Positions 11,400-19,618 of a stretch of DNA of 64,000 nucleotides are shown one piece after another (the first letter of the stretch is position 1; each line of letters starts with the position of its first letter). This DNA comes from Methylomagnum ishizawai (GTDB taxonomy: Bacteria > Pseudomonadota > Gammaproteobacteria > Methylococcales > Methylococcaceae), in contig NZ_AP019783.1 in NCBI RefSeq assembly GCF_019670005.1, forward strand, positions 1 to 64,000. The letters run 5' to 3'. Position numbers and translations under genes: made by a program. The notes beneath the pieces were generated by a model that had not been told where the DNA came from, did not search any database, and worked only from the letters and a program-made list of their open reading frames with translations.

Positions 11400-12416
11400 T
11401 TACTGGGCCGGGACGATCACGCCACGGCGCACGAAGTCTTGATAGGCGGCCTCGACCGCCGGGCGCAATCCGGTGGGCTGGTAGCCCAGTTCGCGCCGGG
11501 CCTTGTCGTGACCGGCTTGGCGGCGCAGGGTCAGGAGGCGCACCGCCGCCGGGGTGAAGCGGCGGGGCTGGTTGGGGAAGAGGCGGAACCAGGTTTTATC
11601 CGCCACCTCGGCCACGGCGGCCATCACCTGTGGCGGCAGTTTTAACCTGGGCAGGGGACGGCCCGTGACCTCGCGGAACAGGCCGAGCAAATCATCCACC
11701 GAGGCATAGGCGGTGCTGAAGATGTATTTCTGCCCGGAACGGCCCTGGCGCATGGCGAGGAGATGGCCTTCGGCGACATCCCAGGCCGAGACGAACTCGA
11801 AACCACCGGGGATGTAAGCCCTTAATTGGCCATGGGCGAAATCGACCAACACCCGGCCCATGCGCGAGGGCACATAATCGTGCGGGCCGATGATGGCGCA
11901 GGAAGTGGCGACCACCACGTTCAGCCCGTCGGCATGGGCCTTGAGGCATTCGTGTTCGGTCAGGTGCTTGGTGAAACCGTAGGGCAGATGGCGCTCGAAG
12001 GGATAGAACGGCATGTCCTCGTGGCTGGCGCGGTCGGGTTCGTAGCCGGTGGCGCTTAAAGAACCCGACACCACCACTTTTTCGACGCCATGTTCCCGCG
12101 CCGCCGCGAGGATATGGCGGGTGCCGCCGACATTGGTGTCGTAGATCTCGCGCTTATGGGCGGCGTCGCCCTCGATGGTCGAGACCAGGGCGGCGCAATG
12201 GTAGACGCGGGCGCAGCCCCGCACGGCTTGCGCCACGGCGGAAGCATCGCGCAAATCGGCCTGGACGCGTTCCACGTCCAGACCGTCCAAGGCACCGTTG
12301 TCGCGCCCGGCGCGCAGCATCACCCGGACGCTTTCGCCTTGTTCGAGCAGGCGGCGGACCAGGTTGGCCCCGAGATGGCCGGTGGCCCCGGTGACGAGGT
12401 TGATACCGGCGGTCAT
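11400..12416 (-). CDS. sdmB: NAD(P)-dependent sterol demethylation reductase SdmB
   Basis: A 338-residue extended short-chain dehydrogenase of the 3-beta-hydroxysteroid dehydrogenase/epimerase type. The dinucleotide motif TGATGHLGANLV is at residues 9-20, the catalytic pair is Tyr146/Lys150 (YGFTK), and VVVSGSLSATG lies near 114-124. In bacterial sterol synthesis SdmB acts with the Rieske oxygenase SdmA to finish removal of a C-4 methyl group, handling the 3-keto/decarboxylation steps. It is the first gene of the minus-strand sdmB-sdmA operon, with GGAG a few bases before its ATG. On sequence alone it could be any 3-beta-HSD-like enzyme; the pairing with sdmA makes SdmB likely. Confidence 0.85.
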   Translation of the reverse strand: MTAGINLVTGATGHLGANLVRRLLEQGESVRVMLRAGRDNGALDGLDVERVQADLRDASAVAQAVRGCARVYHCAALVSTIEGDAAHKREIYDTNVGGTRHILAAAREHGVEKVVVSGSLSATGYEPDRASHEDMPFYPFERHLPYGFTKHLTEHECLKAHADGLNVVVATSCAIIGPHDYVPSRMGRVLVDFAHGQLRAYIPGGFEFVSAWDVAEGHLLAMRQGRSGQKYIFSTAYASVDDLLGLFREVTGRPLPRLKLPPQVMAAVAEVADKTWFRLFPNQPRRFTPAAVRLLTLRRQAGHDKARRELGYQPTGLRPAVEAAYQDFVRRGVIVPAQ

Positions 12417-12507
12417 GGATTCGCTCCGGGATTCAGGAGGAAACAGGCGGGTTTGGCTTTCATAGCGGGTCTAAAACAGGCGGATGAGGGTCTACAGGGT
12501 ATCGCAA

Positions 12508-12520
12508 CGGCTTCAAGCCG
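12508..12520. promoter_or_regulatory. Palindrome upstream of sdmB
   Basis: CGGCTT-C-AAGCCG, two perfect 6-base arms around one base, lies about 90 bp upstream of the sdmB start in the 186-bp gap shared with the end of ybiT. On the minus strand it contains a possible -35 (TTGAAG), but the matching -10 is weak. It may be an operator for the sterol genes. Confidence 0.3.
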
Positions 12521-12602
12521 CTATTTCCGCGCAACCCCGGATGGAACCCGGTGGAATCCGGGCTAAGTCCGGGCCATGGCGGGCCATTCTAACGATTCCC
12601 GG

Positions 12603-14195
12603 CTATTGCACACCCTGGCTGGTCAAATAATCCTCATAATTCCCGCTGTAGTTGACGACGCCCTGCGGGGTCAGTTCGATGATCCGGGTCGCCAACGAGG
12701 ACACGAATTCGCGGTCGTGGCTGACGAAGATCAAGGTGCCGGGATATTGCTCCAAGGCGGTGTTCAGCGATTCGATGGATTCCATGTCGAGATGGTTGGT
12801 GGGTTCGTCCATCACCATCACATTGGCCTGTTGCAGCATCAGCTTGCCGAACAACATCCGGCCCTGCTCGCCGCCCGACAGCACCCGCACCGGCTTCTTG
12901 ATCTCGTCCTGCGAGAACAGCAAGCGGCCCAAGGTGGCCCGCACCGATTGTTCGTCGTCGCCTTCCTGTTTCCATTGGTCCATCCAGTCGAACAGGCTCA
13001 TGTCGGTGGAAAAATCCGCCGCGTGGTCCTGGGCGAAATAGGCCAAGCTTACGTTTTCCGACCATTTCACCGTGCCCCGGTCCGGCGGCAGTTCGCCGAC
13101 CAAACTCCGCAGCAAGGTGGTTTTGCCGATGCCGTTGGGACCGATCACCGCCACCCGCTCGCCGACTTCCACCATCAAATCCAAGCCCTGGAACAAGGGT
13201 TCCGCGCCATAGCCCTGGGCCAAATCCTTCACCTCCAGCGCCAAGCGATACAGCTTCTTCTTCTGGTTGAAACGGATGAAGGGATTGACCCGGCTGGACG
13301 GTTTCACTTCGTCCAGCTTGATCTTGTCGATCTGGCGGGCGCGGGAAGTGGCTTGCTTGGCCTTGGAGGCATTGGCCGAGAACCGGCTGACGAAGGTCTG
13401 CAATTCGGCGATCTGGGCCTTCTTCTTGGCGTTGTCGGCCAGGAGGCGTTCCCGCGCCTGGGTCGAGGCGATCATGTAATCGTCGTAGTTGCCGGGATAG
13501 ACCCGCAGTTCGCCGTAATCGAGGTCGGCGATATGGGTGCAGACGCTGTTGAGGAAATGGCGGTCGTGGGAAATGATGACCATGGTGCTATTGCGGTCGT
13601 TCAGCACGTTTTCCAACCAGCGGATGGTGTTGATGTCGAGGTTGTTGGTGGGTTCGTCCAGCAACAGGATATCGGGATCGGAAAACAAGGCCTGGGCCAG
13701 CAGCACCCGCAGCTTCCAGCCGGGGGCGACCGCGCCCATCAAACCGTAGTGCTGTTCCAGCGGGATGCCGACGCCCAGGAGCAATTCCCCGGCGCGGGAT
13801 TCGGCGGTGTAGCCGTCGAGTTCGGCGAACAGGATTTCCAGGTCGGCGACCCGCATGCCCTCGTCTTCGCTCATCTCGGGCAGCGAGTACAGCCGTTCGC
13901 GCTCGGCCTTGACCCGCCAGAGTTCGCCATGGCCCATCAGTACGGTATCGATGACGGTGTATTCCTCGAAACCGAATTGATCCTGGCGCAGTTTGCCCAG
14001 GCGCTCGTGCGCATCGAGCGAGACATTGCCGGAGGTGGGTTCCAAATCGCCGCCCAGGATTTTCATCAGGGTCGATTTGCCGCAGCCGTTGGCCCCGATC
14101 AGGCCGTAGCGGTTGCCGTCGCCGAATTTGACGGAGACGTTCTCGAACAGGGGCTTGGCCCCGAATTGGATGGTGAGGTTCGCTGTGGTTAACAA
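12603..14195 (-). CDS. ybiT: ABC-F ATPase YbiT
   Basis: A 530-residue ABC-F protein with two ABC ATPase domains in one chain and no membrane domain; such proteins act on the ribosome. Domain 1 has Walker [10 protein letters not shown] and [11 protein letters not shown]. Its signature motif is the divergent [11 protein letters not shown] instead of LSGG, which is characteristic of YbiT. The linker (about 240-310) is charged and helical. Domain 2 has [18 protein letters not shown] and MDEPTNHLD. The gene is monocistronic on the minus strand; the divergent MFS transporter begins 284 bp away. Confidence 0.93.
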   Translation of the reverse strand: MLTTANLTIQFGAKPLFENVSVKFGDGNRYGLIGANGCGKSTLMKILGGDLEPTSGNVSLDAHERLGKLRQDQFGFEEYTVIDTVLMGHGELWRVKAERERLYSLPEMSEDEGMRVADLEILFAELDGYTAESRAGELLLGVGIPLEQHYGLMGAVAPGWKLRVLLAQALFSDPDILLLDEPTNNLDINTIRWLENVLNDRNSTMVIISHDRHFLNSVCTHIADLDYGELRVYPGNYDDYMIASTQARERLLADNAKKKAQIAELQTFVSRFSANASKAKQATSRARQIDKIKLDEVKPSSRVNPFIRFNQKKKLYRLALEVKDLAQGYGAEPLFQGLDLMVEVGERVAVIGPNGIGKTTLLRSLVGELPPDRGTVKWSENVSLAYFAQDHAADFSTDMSLFDWMDQWKQEGDDEQSVRATLGRLLFSQDEIKKPVRVLSGGEQGRMLFGKLMLQQANVMVMDEPTNHLDMESIESLNTALEQYPGTLIFVSHDREFVSSLATRIIELTPQGVVNYSGNYEDYLTSQGVQ

Positions 14196-14435
14196 GGGAG
14201 TTCCGGGATTGGGGAGGGTGAAAGGGAAACCGCGAAAAGCGCCTATCTTAACCTGGGTCGCCCGCCAAACCAGCCTGGACGATGCGCCCGGCGGCCCGGC
14301 GCTGCCAAGGGAGGCTTGGGAACACCCGCCGCGCCGCGGCGGCGACCGGGTTAAAATCGCGAAGCCGGGCCTTTCCCGCCCCGCGAGATTTATACATTCC
14401 CCTGTCCGGCCCCTGACACAAGGATTTCGAGCTGC

Positions 14436-14472
14436 CTCCGAATCTGCCTGTAACGGTCGGCTTTTTTCGGAG
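14436..14472 (+). promoter_or_regulatory. Possible ribosome-site hairpin before the MFS gene
   Basis: CTCCGAA (14436-14442) is complementary to TTCGGAG (14466-14472). The second arm contains the GGAG ribosome-binding site of the transporter gene starting at 14480, and a T-run lies in the loop. Folding would hide the ribosome-binding site. This is a pairing seen by eye; there is no evidence of a ligand. Confidence 0.3.
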
Positions 14473-14479
14473 CCATCGC

Positions 14480-15802
14480 ATGAAGAATCGCGGTTTGATC
14501 GCGCTTGCCGGTATCGGCATCCATATTTCCATCGGCTCGGTTTACGCCTGGAGCGTCTTTTCCAAACCGCTGCAACAAGCGTTCGGTTGGAACCTCAAGC
14601 AGGCGAATTTCACCTTCGGCTTGGCCATCTTCACCTTGGGCATTTCCGCCGCCCTGATGGGGCATGTGGTGGAACGCCGGGGGCCGCGCTTCTCGGGCAG
14701 CCTGTCGGCCTTGCTATGGGCCACGGGACTCCTGGGATCGGCCTTCGCCACCTCGGGCCATATCGCCTGCGAAGAATTGCGCCTTTGGCTGCTGTACCTG
14801 TGCTATGGCCTGATCGGCGGCTTCGGCCTCGGCACCGGCTATATCACCCCGGTGTCCACCTTGATGAAATGGTTCCCGGACCACCGCGGCTTGGCCACCG
14901 GGCTGGCGATCATGGGCTTCGGCTTCGCCTCCTTCCTCGGGGCGCCGCTGATCGGCCGCTTGATCGAGGCGCAGGGAATCAGCGCGACCTTCGCGATCCT
15001 GGGCGTGGTCTATCTGGTCGTCATGCTGGCTTCGGCCCTGTACCTGGCCCCGCCCCCGGAGGGCTGGCAACCGGCGGGCTATTCCGGGCGGGAGGACGGC
15101 CCGCAGGTCCGGCGCAAACCCATCGACCTGATGCCGATGACCGCCAACGAGGCGGTGAAAACCCCGCCATTCTACGGCTTGTGGCTGATGATGTTCATCA
15201 ATATCGGCTGCGGGATCGCCGTGATTTCCGTCGCCTCCCCCATGACCCAGGAATTGACCGGCATCGACGCCGTGGCCGCGGCCGCCATCGTCGGCATGAA
15301 CGGCTTGTTCAACGGCCTGGGCCGCCTGGGCTGGGCCTCGCTGTCGGATCGGATCGGGCGGCCCAACACCTATATCGCGTTCTTCGTCCTTGAGATATTG
15401 GCCTTCGGCTGCCTGCCCGCGTTGCGGGATATCCTGGCGTTCCAAGCGCTGTTATACCTGATCATGACCTGCTATGGCGGCGGGTTTTCCACCCTGCCCG
15501 CCTATATCGGGGACTTGTTCGGCATGCGCCAAGTGGGCGCGATCCACGGCTATGTCCTGACCGCGTGGGCCTTGGCCGGCATCACCGGCTCGTCGCTGGC
15601 CGCCTACTTGCGGGAGGAAACCGGCAGCTACGGGGACATGATGCGGATATTCGCCTTGGTGTTCCTGCTGGCCTTGGGCGCGGCCATCGTCATGCGGGGC
15701 TTCGTCCGGCGCGAATTGGCCCGGAAACACCTGGGATACGCCGAGGTGGAAGGCGACGCCCTGGAAGTCGCGGTGTCCGAAAGCGAAACCGGGAACGGCT
15801 GA
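14480..15802 (+). CDS. MFS transporter of the OFA (oxalate/formate antiporter) family
   Basis: A 440-residue major-facilitator transporter with about 12 membrane helices. The N-terminus [20 protein letters not shown] and the loop [20 protein letters not shown] are hallmarks of the OFA subfamily, which includes oxalate:formate exchangers, YhjX-like pyruvate-related carriers and many carriers of unknown substrate. [15 protein letters not shown] near residue 280 is the MFS inter-helix motif of the second half. The substrate, probably a small carboxylate, cannot be fixed. GGAG lies 7 bp before the ATG and may be occluded by a hairpin. It is convergent with the lipoprotein gene 12 bp downstream. 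Confidence 0.85.
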   Translation: MKNRGLIALAGIGIHISIGSVYAWSVFSKPLQQAFGWNLKQANFTFGLAIFTLGISAALMGHVVERRGPRFSGSLSALLWATGLLGSAFATSGHIACEELRLWLLYLCYGLIGGFGLGTGYITPVSTLMKWFPDHRGLATGLAIMGFGFASFLGAPLIGRLIEAQGISATFAILGVVYLVVMLASALYLAPPPEGWQPAGYSGREDGPQVRRKPIDLMPMTANEAVKTPPFYGLWLMMFINIGCGIAVISVASPMTQELTGIDAVAAAAIVGMNGLFNGLGRLGWASLSDRIGRPNTYIAFFVLEILAFGCLPALRDILAFQALLYLIMTCYGGGFSTLPAYIGDLFGMRQVGAIHGYVLTAWALAGITGSSLAAYLREETGSYGDMMRIFALVFLLALGAAIVMRGFVRRELARKHLGYAEVEGDALEVAVSESETGNG

Positions 15803-15814
15803 CCGGCGCGGGCC

Positions 15815-16477
15815 TCAGGGCGCTTTGCCGACCAGTTCATGCAAGAGCGCGTCGCCGAGGAAAATACCGCGTTCGTCGAAAAACACGGTCAAGGTCTGCC
15901 GGGAAGCGCTGTGGCGGGTTTCGTCGAAACCCTCGGTGTAATACTGCCAAGCCTCCTTGCTGCCCGCGGGAATCGCCGCCAGCGGGAACGGCGCGGCCCC
16001 CAGCCGGATATCCAAGGCGGGCAGGGTGATCGTGGTCGGCAAAAACGCCTTGCCATCGGGCGCGCCCAGCGCGTTCTCGACCTCGCGCCGGGTCGATTGG
16101 CCCTTGGACAGTTTGGCCCGGCCCGCCTCCTCGAAGCCCAATTTGGCCGGGACGCCGGTATCGTGGAAGGCGTAGCCGGTCAAGACGCCCTTGGCGAATT
16201 CGCAGACCAACAGCTTGTAGCGCGGTTCGTGGTCGTCGTCGAGATCGTCGGCGAAGTAATAGGCGACCTCCAAGGCCCGCGCATCCAGGCGGCGGGCGTC
16301 GATCTCGTCCGGCTCGCCGAACTGGCGGACGATGTCCTCGCGGGAAGTCTGGCCGAGCGTGGCGCCGCGCGGGGGTGCGAGCGGGCTTGCCGTATCCAGG
16401 AAGGCGTCGCGCAGGGTGCCGCAGCCCGGAAGCAGGAGGAGCGAAAGGGCCAGCGCGGCCCAGGGAGTAGGGTTCAT
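15815..16477 (-). CDS. Lipoprotein with two SmpA/BamE-like segments
   Basis: A 220-residue predicted lipoprotein. It starts MNPTPWAALALSLLLLPGCG, with lipobox LPGC and Cys at residue 19. Two related segments, QTSREDIVRQFGEPDEID and LSKGQSTRREVENALGAPDG, resemble the helix-turn of SmpA/OmlA (BamE) folds. The C-terminus ends in a short strand region (VFFDERGIFLGDALL). The frame is open well upstream of the chosen ATG, but the signal peptide fixes the start at 16477. The function is unknown; it is probably an outer-membrane lipoprotein. Confidence 0.75.
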   Translation of the reverse strand: MNPTPWAALALSLLLLPGCGTLRDAFLDTASPLAPPRGATLGQTSREDIVRQFGEPDEIDARRLDARALEVAYYFADDLDDDHEPRYKLLVCEFAKGVLTGYAFHDTGVPAKLGFEEAGRAKLSKGQSTRREVENALGAPDGKAFLPTTITLPALDIRLGAAPFPLAAIPAGSKEAWQYYTEGFDETRHSASRQTLTVFFDERGIFLGDALLHELVGKAP

Positions 16478-16606
16478 CTTATGCGGCCTGTATCGGATCG
16501 AAGGCGCAAGGTCATACCACGAATCGCCCGCCGCGTCAGCCTGGGTTCCGCCCCGCGCCCATCGCGGCGATAATCCCGCCCCCATCCGCCACAGCCAGAA
16601 ATCCCC

Positions 16607-16975
16607 ATGAACAGCAAAAAATCCCCCGCCACGGGCGGCCTGGTCTATTCGACCGGACAGGGCCGCATGTGCCCGGCCTGCCGCCAACCCGTGGCCCGGT
16701 GCGCCTGCAAAAAAAGCCCGGTCCTCCCCAAAACGGACGGCATCGTCCGGGTGCGGCTCGAAACCAAGGGCCGCAAGGGCAAGGGCGTGACGGTCGTCAC
16801 GGGAGCCTCGGCCGACCCCGCCGAACTCGACAGCCTCGCCAAGCAGCTCAAACAGCGCTGCGGCTCGGGCGGCACGGTGAAGGAGGGCGTGATCGAAATC
16901 CAGGGCGACCATGTCGCCTTGGTGATGGAAGAATTCCAGAAGCGGGGAAAGACGGTCAAGAAAGCGGGCGGCTAG
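16607..16975 (+). CDS. yciH: eIF1/SUI1-like translation factor YciH
   Basis: A 122-residue bacterial SUI1 homologue. An N-terminal segment has MCPACRQPVARCAC (a Cys cluster at about residues 22-35, possibly binding a metal). The SUI1 fold follows, with RVRLETKGRKGKGVTVVTG (about 48-66) and GGTVKEGVIEIQGDH. In E. coli YciH affects start-site fidelity and represses translation under stress. The gene is monocistronic, 129 bp from the divergent lipoprotein gene. Confidence 0.9.
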   Translation: MNSKKSPATGGLVYSTGQGRMCPACRQPVARCACKKSPVLPKTDGIVRVRLETKGRKGKGVTVVTGASADPAELDSLAKQLKQRCGSGGTVKEGVIEIQGDHVALVMEEFQKRGKTVKKAGG

Positions 16976-17038
16976 TGGTCGGTCATTCTGAAACTTGGCG
17001 AACGGCCCTTATTTGCCGGAAGCTAAATTCGTAGCGAG

Positions 17039-17287
17039 GTGAAGGAGAGGAACCTGAAGGTGATGGCGAAATTATCATCTGGGAAAGCGGCGGTGGATTT
17101 TTTGGTGGAGGATGAGGATATGGCGGAGGTGGCCCGCTGGATCATGGCGAACTTGCCGTTCGACCGGCTGTATTTCTATGGGCGGGAGCGGCCCATCCAT
17201 GTGAGCTCTTCGGCGGAGCCTGTGGGAGAGGCTTATGAGATGAGGGAAATCAACGGGCGGCGGGTGCCGGGGAAGTTCAAGGGGTAG
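17039..17287 (+). CDS. Remnant or short peptidase M15-like protein
   Basis: An 82-residue open frame (GTG start; an ATG at 17063 is an alternative). The segment GKAAVDFLVEDEDMAEVARWIMANLPFDRLYFYG followed by PIHVS has the look of the C-terminal half of M15A D-Ala-D-Ala carboxypeptidase-like proteins, where the sequence runs GxAxDxxV, then W-I-x-x-N-L-x-F-D, then W/P-x-HVS. The N-terminal half carrying the first zinc-binding His is missing, so this is probably a truncated and inactive copy. It lies at the left edge of the accessory patch with the toxin-antitoxin pair and the IS element. Confidence 0.4.
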   Translation: MKERNLKVMAKLSSGKAAVDFLVEDEDMAEVARWIMANLPFDRLYFYGRERPIHVSSSAEPVGEAYEMREINGRRVPGKFKG

Positions 17288-17339
17288 ACGGACCGGGCCG
17301 GATACCCAGCGCGTGCCAATCGAGACCGAAACCCGCCGA

Positions 17340-17753
17340 TTACAGCGATTTGCGCGGAATCAAGCGTCCGTCGAGTTCGGGATAATCGCTGAAATAGCCA
17401 TCCACGCTTGCCAGCATCCCATCCAGTTCAACCGCAGTGGCAATAATAATCCGGTCGAAAGGGTCACGATGGATATCACTTAACCCGGTCGCACGCACAG
17501 AGATTTCCGGGGTAAACGGCAGCAATTCCACGCCGGAATCGGCCAAGGCACGGGAAAACCATTCCGAAGGTGACGGAGATAATTCAAGCCTACCTTTCCA
17601 GTGCGCCAAGGCCAATTCAAAGCAAGAGACCGGAGAAACACCGACCCGCTCGGCATGATCTATATCGTCGAGCAGGGTGGAGGGTAACCGATGATGCTCC
17701 ATATTGATCCACCAGAACCAAATATGGCTGTCCAAGACGATTAGTCCAGGCAT
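17340..17753 (-). CDS. PIN-domain toxin, VapC type
   Basis: A 137-residue PIN-domain protein, presumed a magnesium-dependent RNase toxin. The acidic residues expected of the fold are visible: Asp8 (LIVLDSH), Glu46 (SCFELALAHW), and Asp97 and Asp100 (HRDPFDRIIIATA). The ATG at 17753 was chosen over a TTG two codons upstream. Its start lies inside the 3' end of the upstream antitoxin gene (13-bp overlap), the usual antitoxin-toxin arrangement. Confidence 0.85.
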   Translation of the reverse strand: MPGLIVLDSHIWFWWINMEHHRLPSTLLDDIDHAERVGVSPVSCFELALAHWKGRLELSPSPSEWFSRALADSGVELLPFTPEISVRATGLSDIHRDPFDRIIIATAVELDGMLASVDGYFSDYPELDGRLIPRKSL

Positions 17754-17974
17754 TGCCAATCGCCCTCCTCCACAACCGGGGCGACGATATCTCCCAAAGT
17801 TTTGCTTTTGCCCGCAATATCGGGATGGGGGCGGCGGAGCGACTGGCCTGTTTTTGGGCCTTCTTCGTCCAAGGTCAAGGCGATGATTTCCACGCGATGG
17901 TTTATGAACGACTCGGGAAGTTCGATCACTACCCGGCGGCTGGTCGCTTCTAGGATTTGCCGTTGGACTTGCAT
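17741..17974 (-). CDS. Antitoxin partner of the PIN toxin
   Basis: A 77-residue protein that starts MQVQRQILEATSRRVVIELPESF, a beta-strand pattern seen in VapB-like antitoxins of the small AbrB/DUF2281-like groups. It then has a charged, flexible C-terminus ending GDWQCLD that would wrap the toxin. Position is the main evidence: it is immediately upstream of the PIN gene and overlaps it. Such antitoxins normally also repress their own promoter. Confidence 0.7.
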   Translation of the reverse strand: MQVQRQILEATSRRVVIELPESFINHRVEIIALTLDEEGPKTGQSLRRPHPDIAGKSKTLGDIVAPVVEEGDWQCLD

Positions 17975-18133
17975 TAATTACTCCGTTTTTGGGATAAGGT
18001 TGCTGGTCCGATGCCGAGGTTCTTATAAGGCGCTAGGCAGGGGGCGGAGTTGGTTTAGGCGGTGTTTAGGGTGTCGAGTGGGGTGTAATCCATGGCAGGC
18101 TTCCGGCTGCTGAAATTATCGGATTAGTGTTTC

Positions 18134-18190
18134 TTAGAAGCTCCACTTGGAGCGATGCCACCGCAAATTTTCCTGCTTTGGCCAAAGCAT
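18134..18190 (-). pseudogene. Detached 3' end of the HNH endonuclease gene
   Basis: Reading leftward from the IS left end, the minus strand continues the HNH frame after the target site: codons for KQENLRWHRSKWSF and a TAA at 18134-18136. Joined to the right-hand part (through one copy of the target repeat), it restores a C-terminus of the type LxWHRxxxF, common in this HNH family. The IS insertion therefore cut off the last 14 codons. Confidence 0.8.
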
Positions 18191-18208
18191 CCAGCCCTTT
18201 CAAACTGA
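18182..18208. repeat. IS left end: target duplication and inverted repeat
   Basis: CCAAAGCAT (18182-18190) is the left copy of the 9-bp target-site duplication. The left inverted repeat starts at 18191 with CCAGCCCTTTCAAA, then C, then TGA. It matches the right end in 17 of 18 positions. Confidence 0.88.
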
Positions 18209-19609
18209 AATAACCGATAGTATTATCGGCGCTCAACATACCAACACCAATAGTCGAGATCAATGCTAGAGCTATTCCGCCAGAAAATGCCCCTGTCCTG
18301 CCTGCTGCACGGCCTACTGGAACGCTGCTTTGCGGCGGAGAGGCTGGACAGGATTTTCCTGGAGAACGCGAAGGAGCAATACACGCGGGAAATCCTATTT
18401 TCGACGGTGTGCGACCTCATGCTGAGCGTGGTCCTCAAGGTCCATCCCTCGATCAACGCGGCCTACCAGAAACACCCGGAACCCCTGGGGGTAACGGTAT
18501 CCGCGCTCTACGAGAAACTCAAGGGCGTTGAATTATCCGTGTCCCAAGCCCTGCTGCGCGATACCTCGGAAGACCTGTCGGATATTCTCGATGCCCTGGG
18601 TTTCACCCCCGAACCCTGGTTGCCGGGTTATCCGGTCCGCCTCCTCGACGGCAACTGTCTGGCGGCGAGCGAGAAACGCCTCGCCGTCCACCGCGAGGTC
18701 GGCGGTGCCGCGTTGCCGGGCAAGTCGCTGGTGGTGTTCGACCCGGAGCGCCGCCTGATGCGGGACGTGTTCCCTTGCGAGGACGGACATGCCCAGGAGC
18801 GCCGCCTGCTCGACGCCGTGGCCGGTATCCCCAAGGCCGGCGAACTGTGGATCGCCGACCGCAACTTCTGCACCGTGGGATTCCTCGACCGGCTCCAGGG
18901 CCGGAACGCCCACGCCTTGATGCGCTTGCACCTGAACCTGCCGCTGACCGAGGAAACCCTGTTTTCCCAGGCCGGGGAACAGGGCGGCGGGCGGCTTTTG
19001 GAAAAGCGGGTCGGCGTGGCCGGGCGGCCCTATCGCCTCGTCCGCGTCGAACTCGAACAACCCACCCGCGACGGCGATGCCTTCGTCGATATCCTGACCG
19101 ACCTCCCGGCGGACATACCCGCCGCCACCGTCGCCGACCTCTACCGCAGGCGCTGGACCCTGGAAACCGCGTTCCAACACGTCGAAAAACATTTCAAGTC
19201 CGAGATCGAAACCCTGGCCTATCCCAAGGCCGCCCTGTTCGGATTCGCCCTGGCCCTGGTCGCCTATAACCTCTTCTCGGTCATGATCTCGGCGCTGGAC
19301 TGCGCCCATGGAAAACCCGTGTCCAAGGATATCTCCGGGTATTATCTCTCCCACGAGATCGCCGCCACTTTCCTCGCGCTCATCCAACTCAGCGGGGTCG
19401 GCGACTGGCTGTTCGTCTCCGAACAAACCCCGGCGGAATTCGCCGCGTGGCTGCGCGAAACCGCCCGGAACATCCCGTTGCGTACCCTCAAAAAGCATCC
19501 GCGCGGCCCGAAAAAGCCCATCGACAAACCGCCCTACGACCCGAAACAGCCACATGTCTCGACATATCAATTACTTAGGAAGAAGAAGTAGTCACTTTGA
19601 AAGGGCTGG
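18191..19609 (+). mobile_element. Complete IS4-family-like insertion sequence
   Basis: The element is 1,419 bp long, bounded by 18-bp inverted repeats differing at one position (18191-18208 and 19592-19609), and flanked by the 9-bp direct repeat CCAAAGCAT. It encodes one DDE transposase (18263-19591) with nothing else inside. Intact ends, an intact open frame and an identical target duplication suggest recent insertion. It landed in the 3' end of the HNH endonuclease gene on the opposite strand. Confidence 0.88.
18263..19591 (+). CDS. IS4-family DDE transposase
   Basis: A 442-residue transposase with an RNase H-like catalytic core. Candidate DDE residues are Asp129 (VRLLDGN), Asp199 (LWIADRNFCT) and Glu301 in YRRRWTLETAFQHVEKH. 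The last is close to the IS4-family Y-(2)-R-(3)-E-(6)-K signature. The frame is uninterrupted and ends 18 bp before the right end of the element. A basic C-terminus (KKHPRGPKKP) follows the core. Gene and element appear functional. Confidence 0.9.
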   Translation: MLELFRQKMPLSCLLHGLLERCFAAERLDRIFLENAKEQYTREILFSTVCDLMLSVVLKVHPSINAAYQKHPEPLGVTVSALYEKLKGVELSVSQALLRDTSEDLSDILDALGFTPEPWLPGYPVRLLDGNCLAASEKRLAVHREVGGAALPGKSLVVFDPERRLMRDVFPCEDGHAQERRLLDAVAGIPKAGELWIADRNFCTVGFLDRLQGRNAHALMRLHLNLPLTEETLFSQAGEQGGGRLLEKRVGVAGRPYRLVRVELEQPTRDGDAFVDILTDLPADIPAATVADLYRRRWTLETAFQHVEKHFKSEIETLAYPKAALFGFALALVAYNLFSVMISALDCAHGKPVSKDISGYYLSHEIAATFLALIQLSGVGDWLFVSEQTPAEFAAWLRETARNIPLRTLKKHPRGPKKPIDKPPYDPKQPHVSTYQLLRKKK

Positions 19610-19618
19610 CCAAAGCAT
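19592..19618. repeat. IS right end: inverted repeat and target duplication
   Basis: The right inverted repeat ends at 19609 with GGGCTGG. The second CCAAAGCAT target copy follows at 19610-19618. The repeat also supplies the current last four codons and stop codon of the HNH gene. Confidence 0.88.

Noticed and set aside
18066-18263. Minus-strand open frame of about 65 codons across the IS left end
   Set aside because: It runs through the IS inverted repeat and the target duplication; it is an accident of the junction and not in frame with the HNH remnant.
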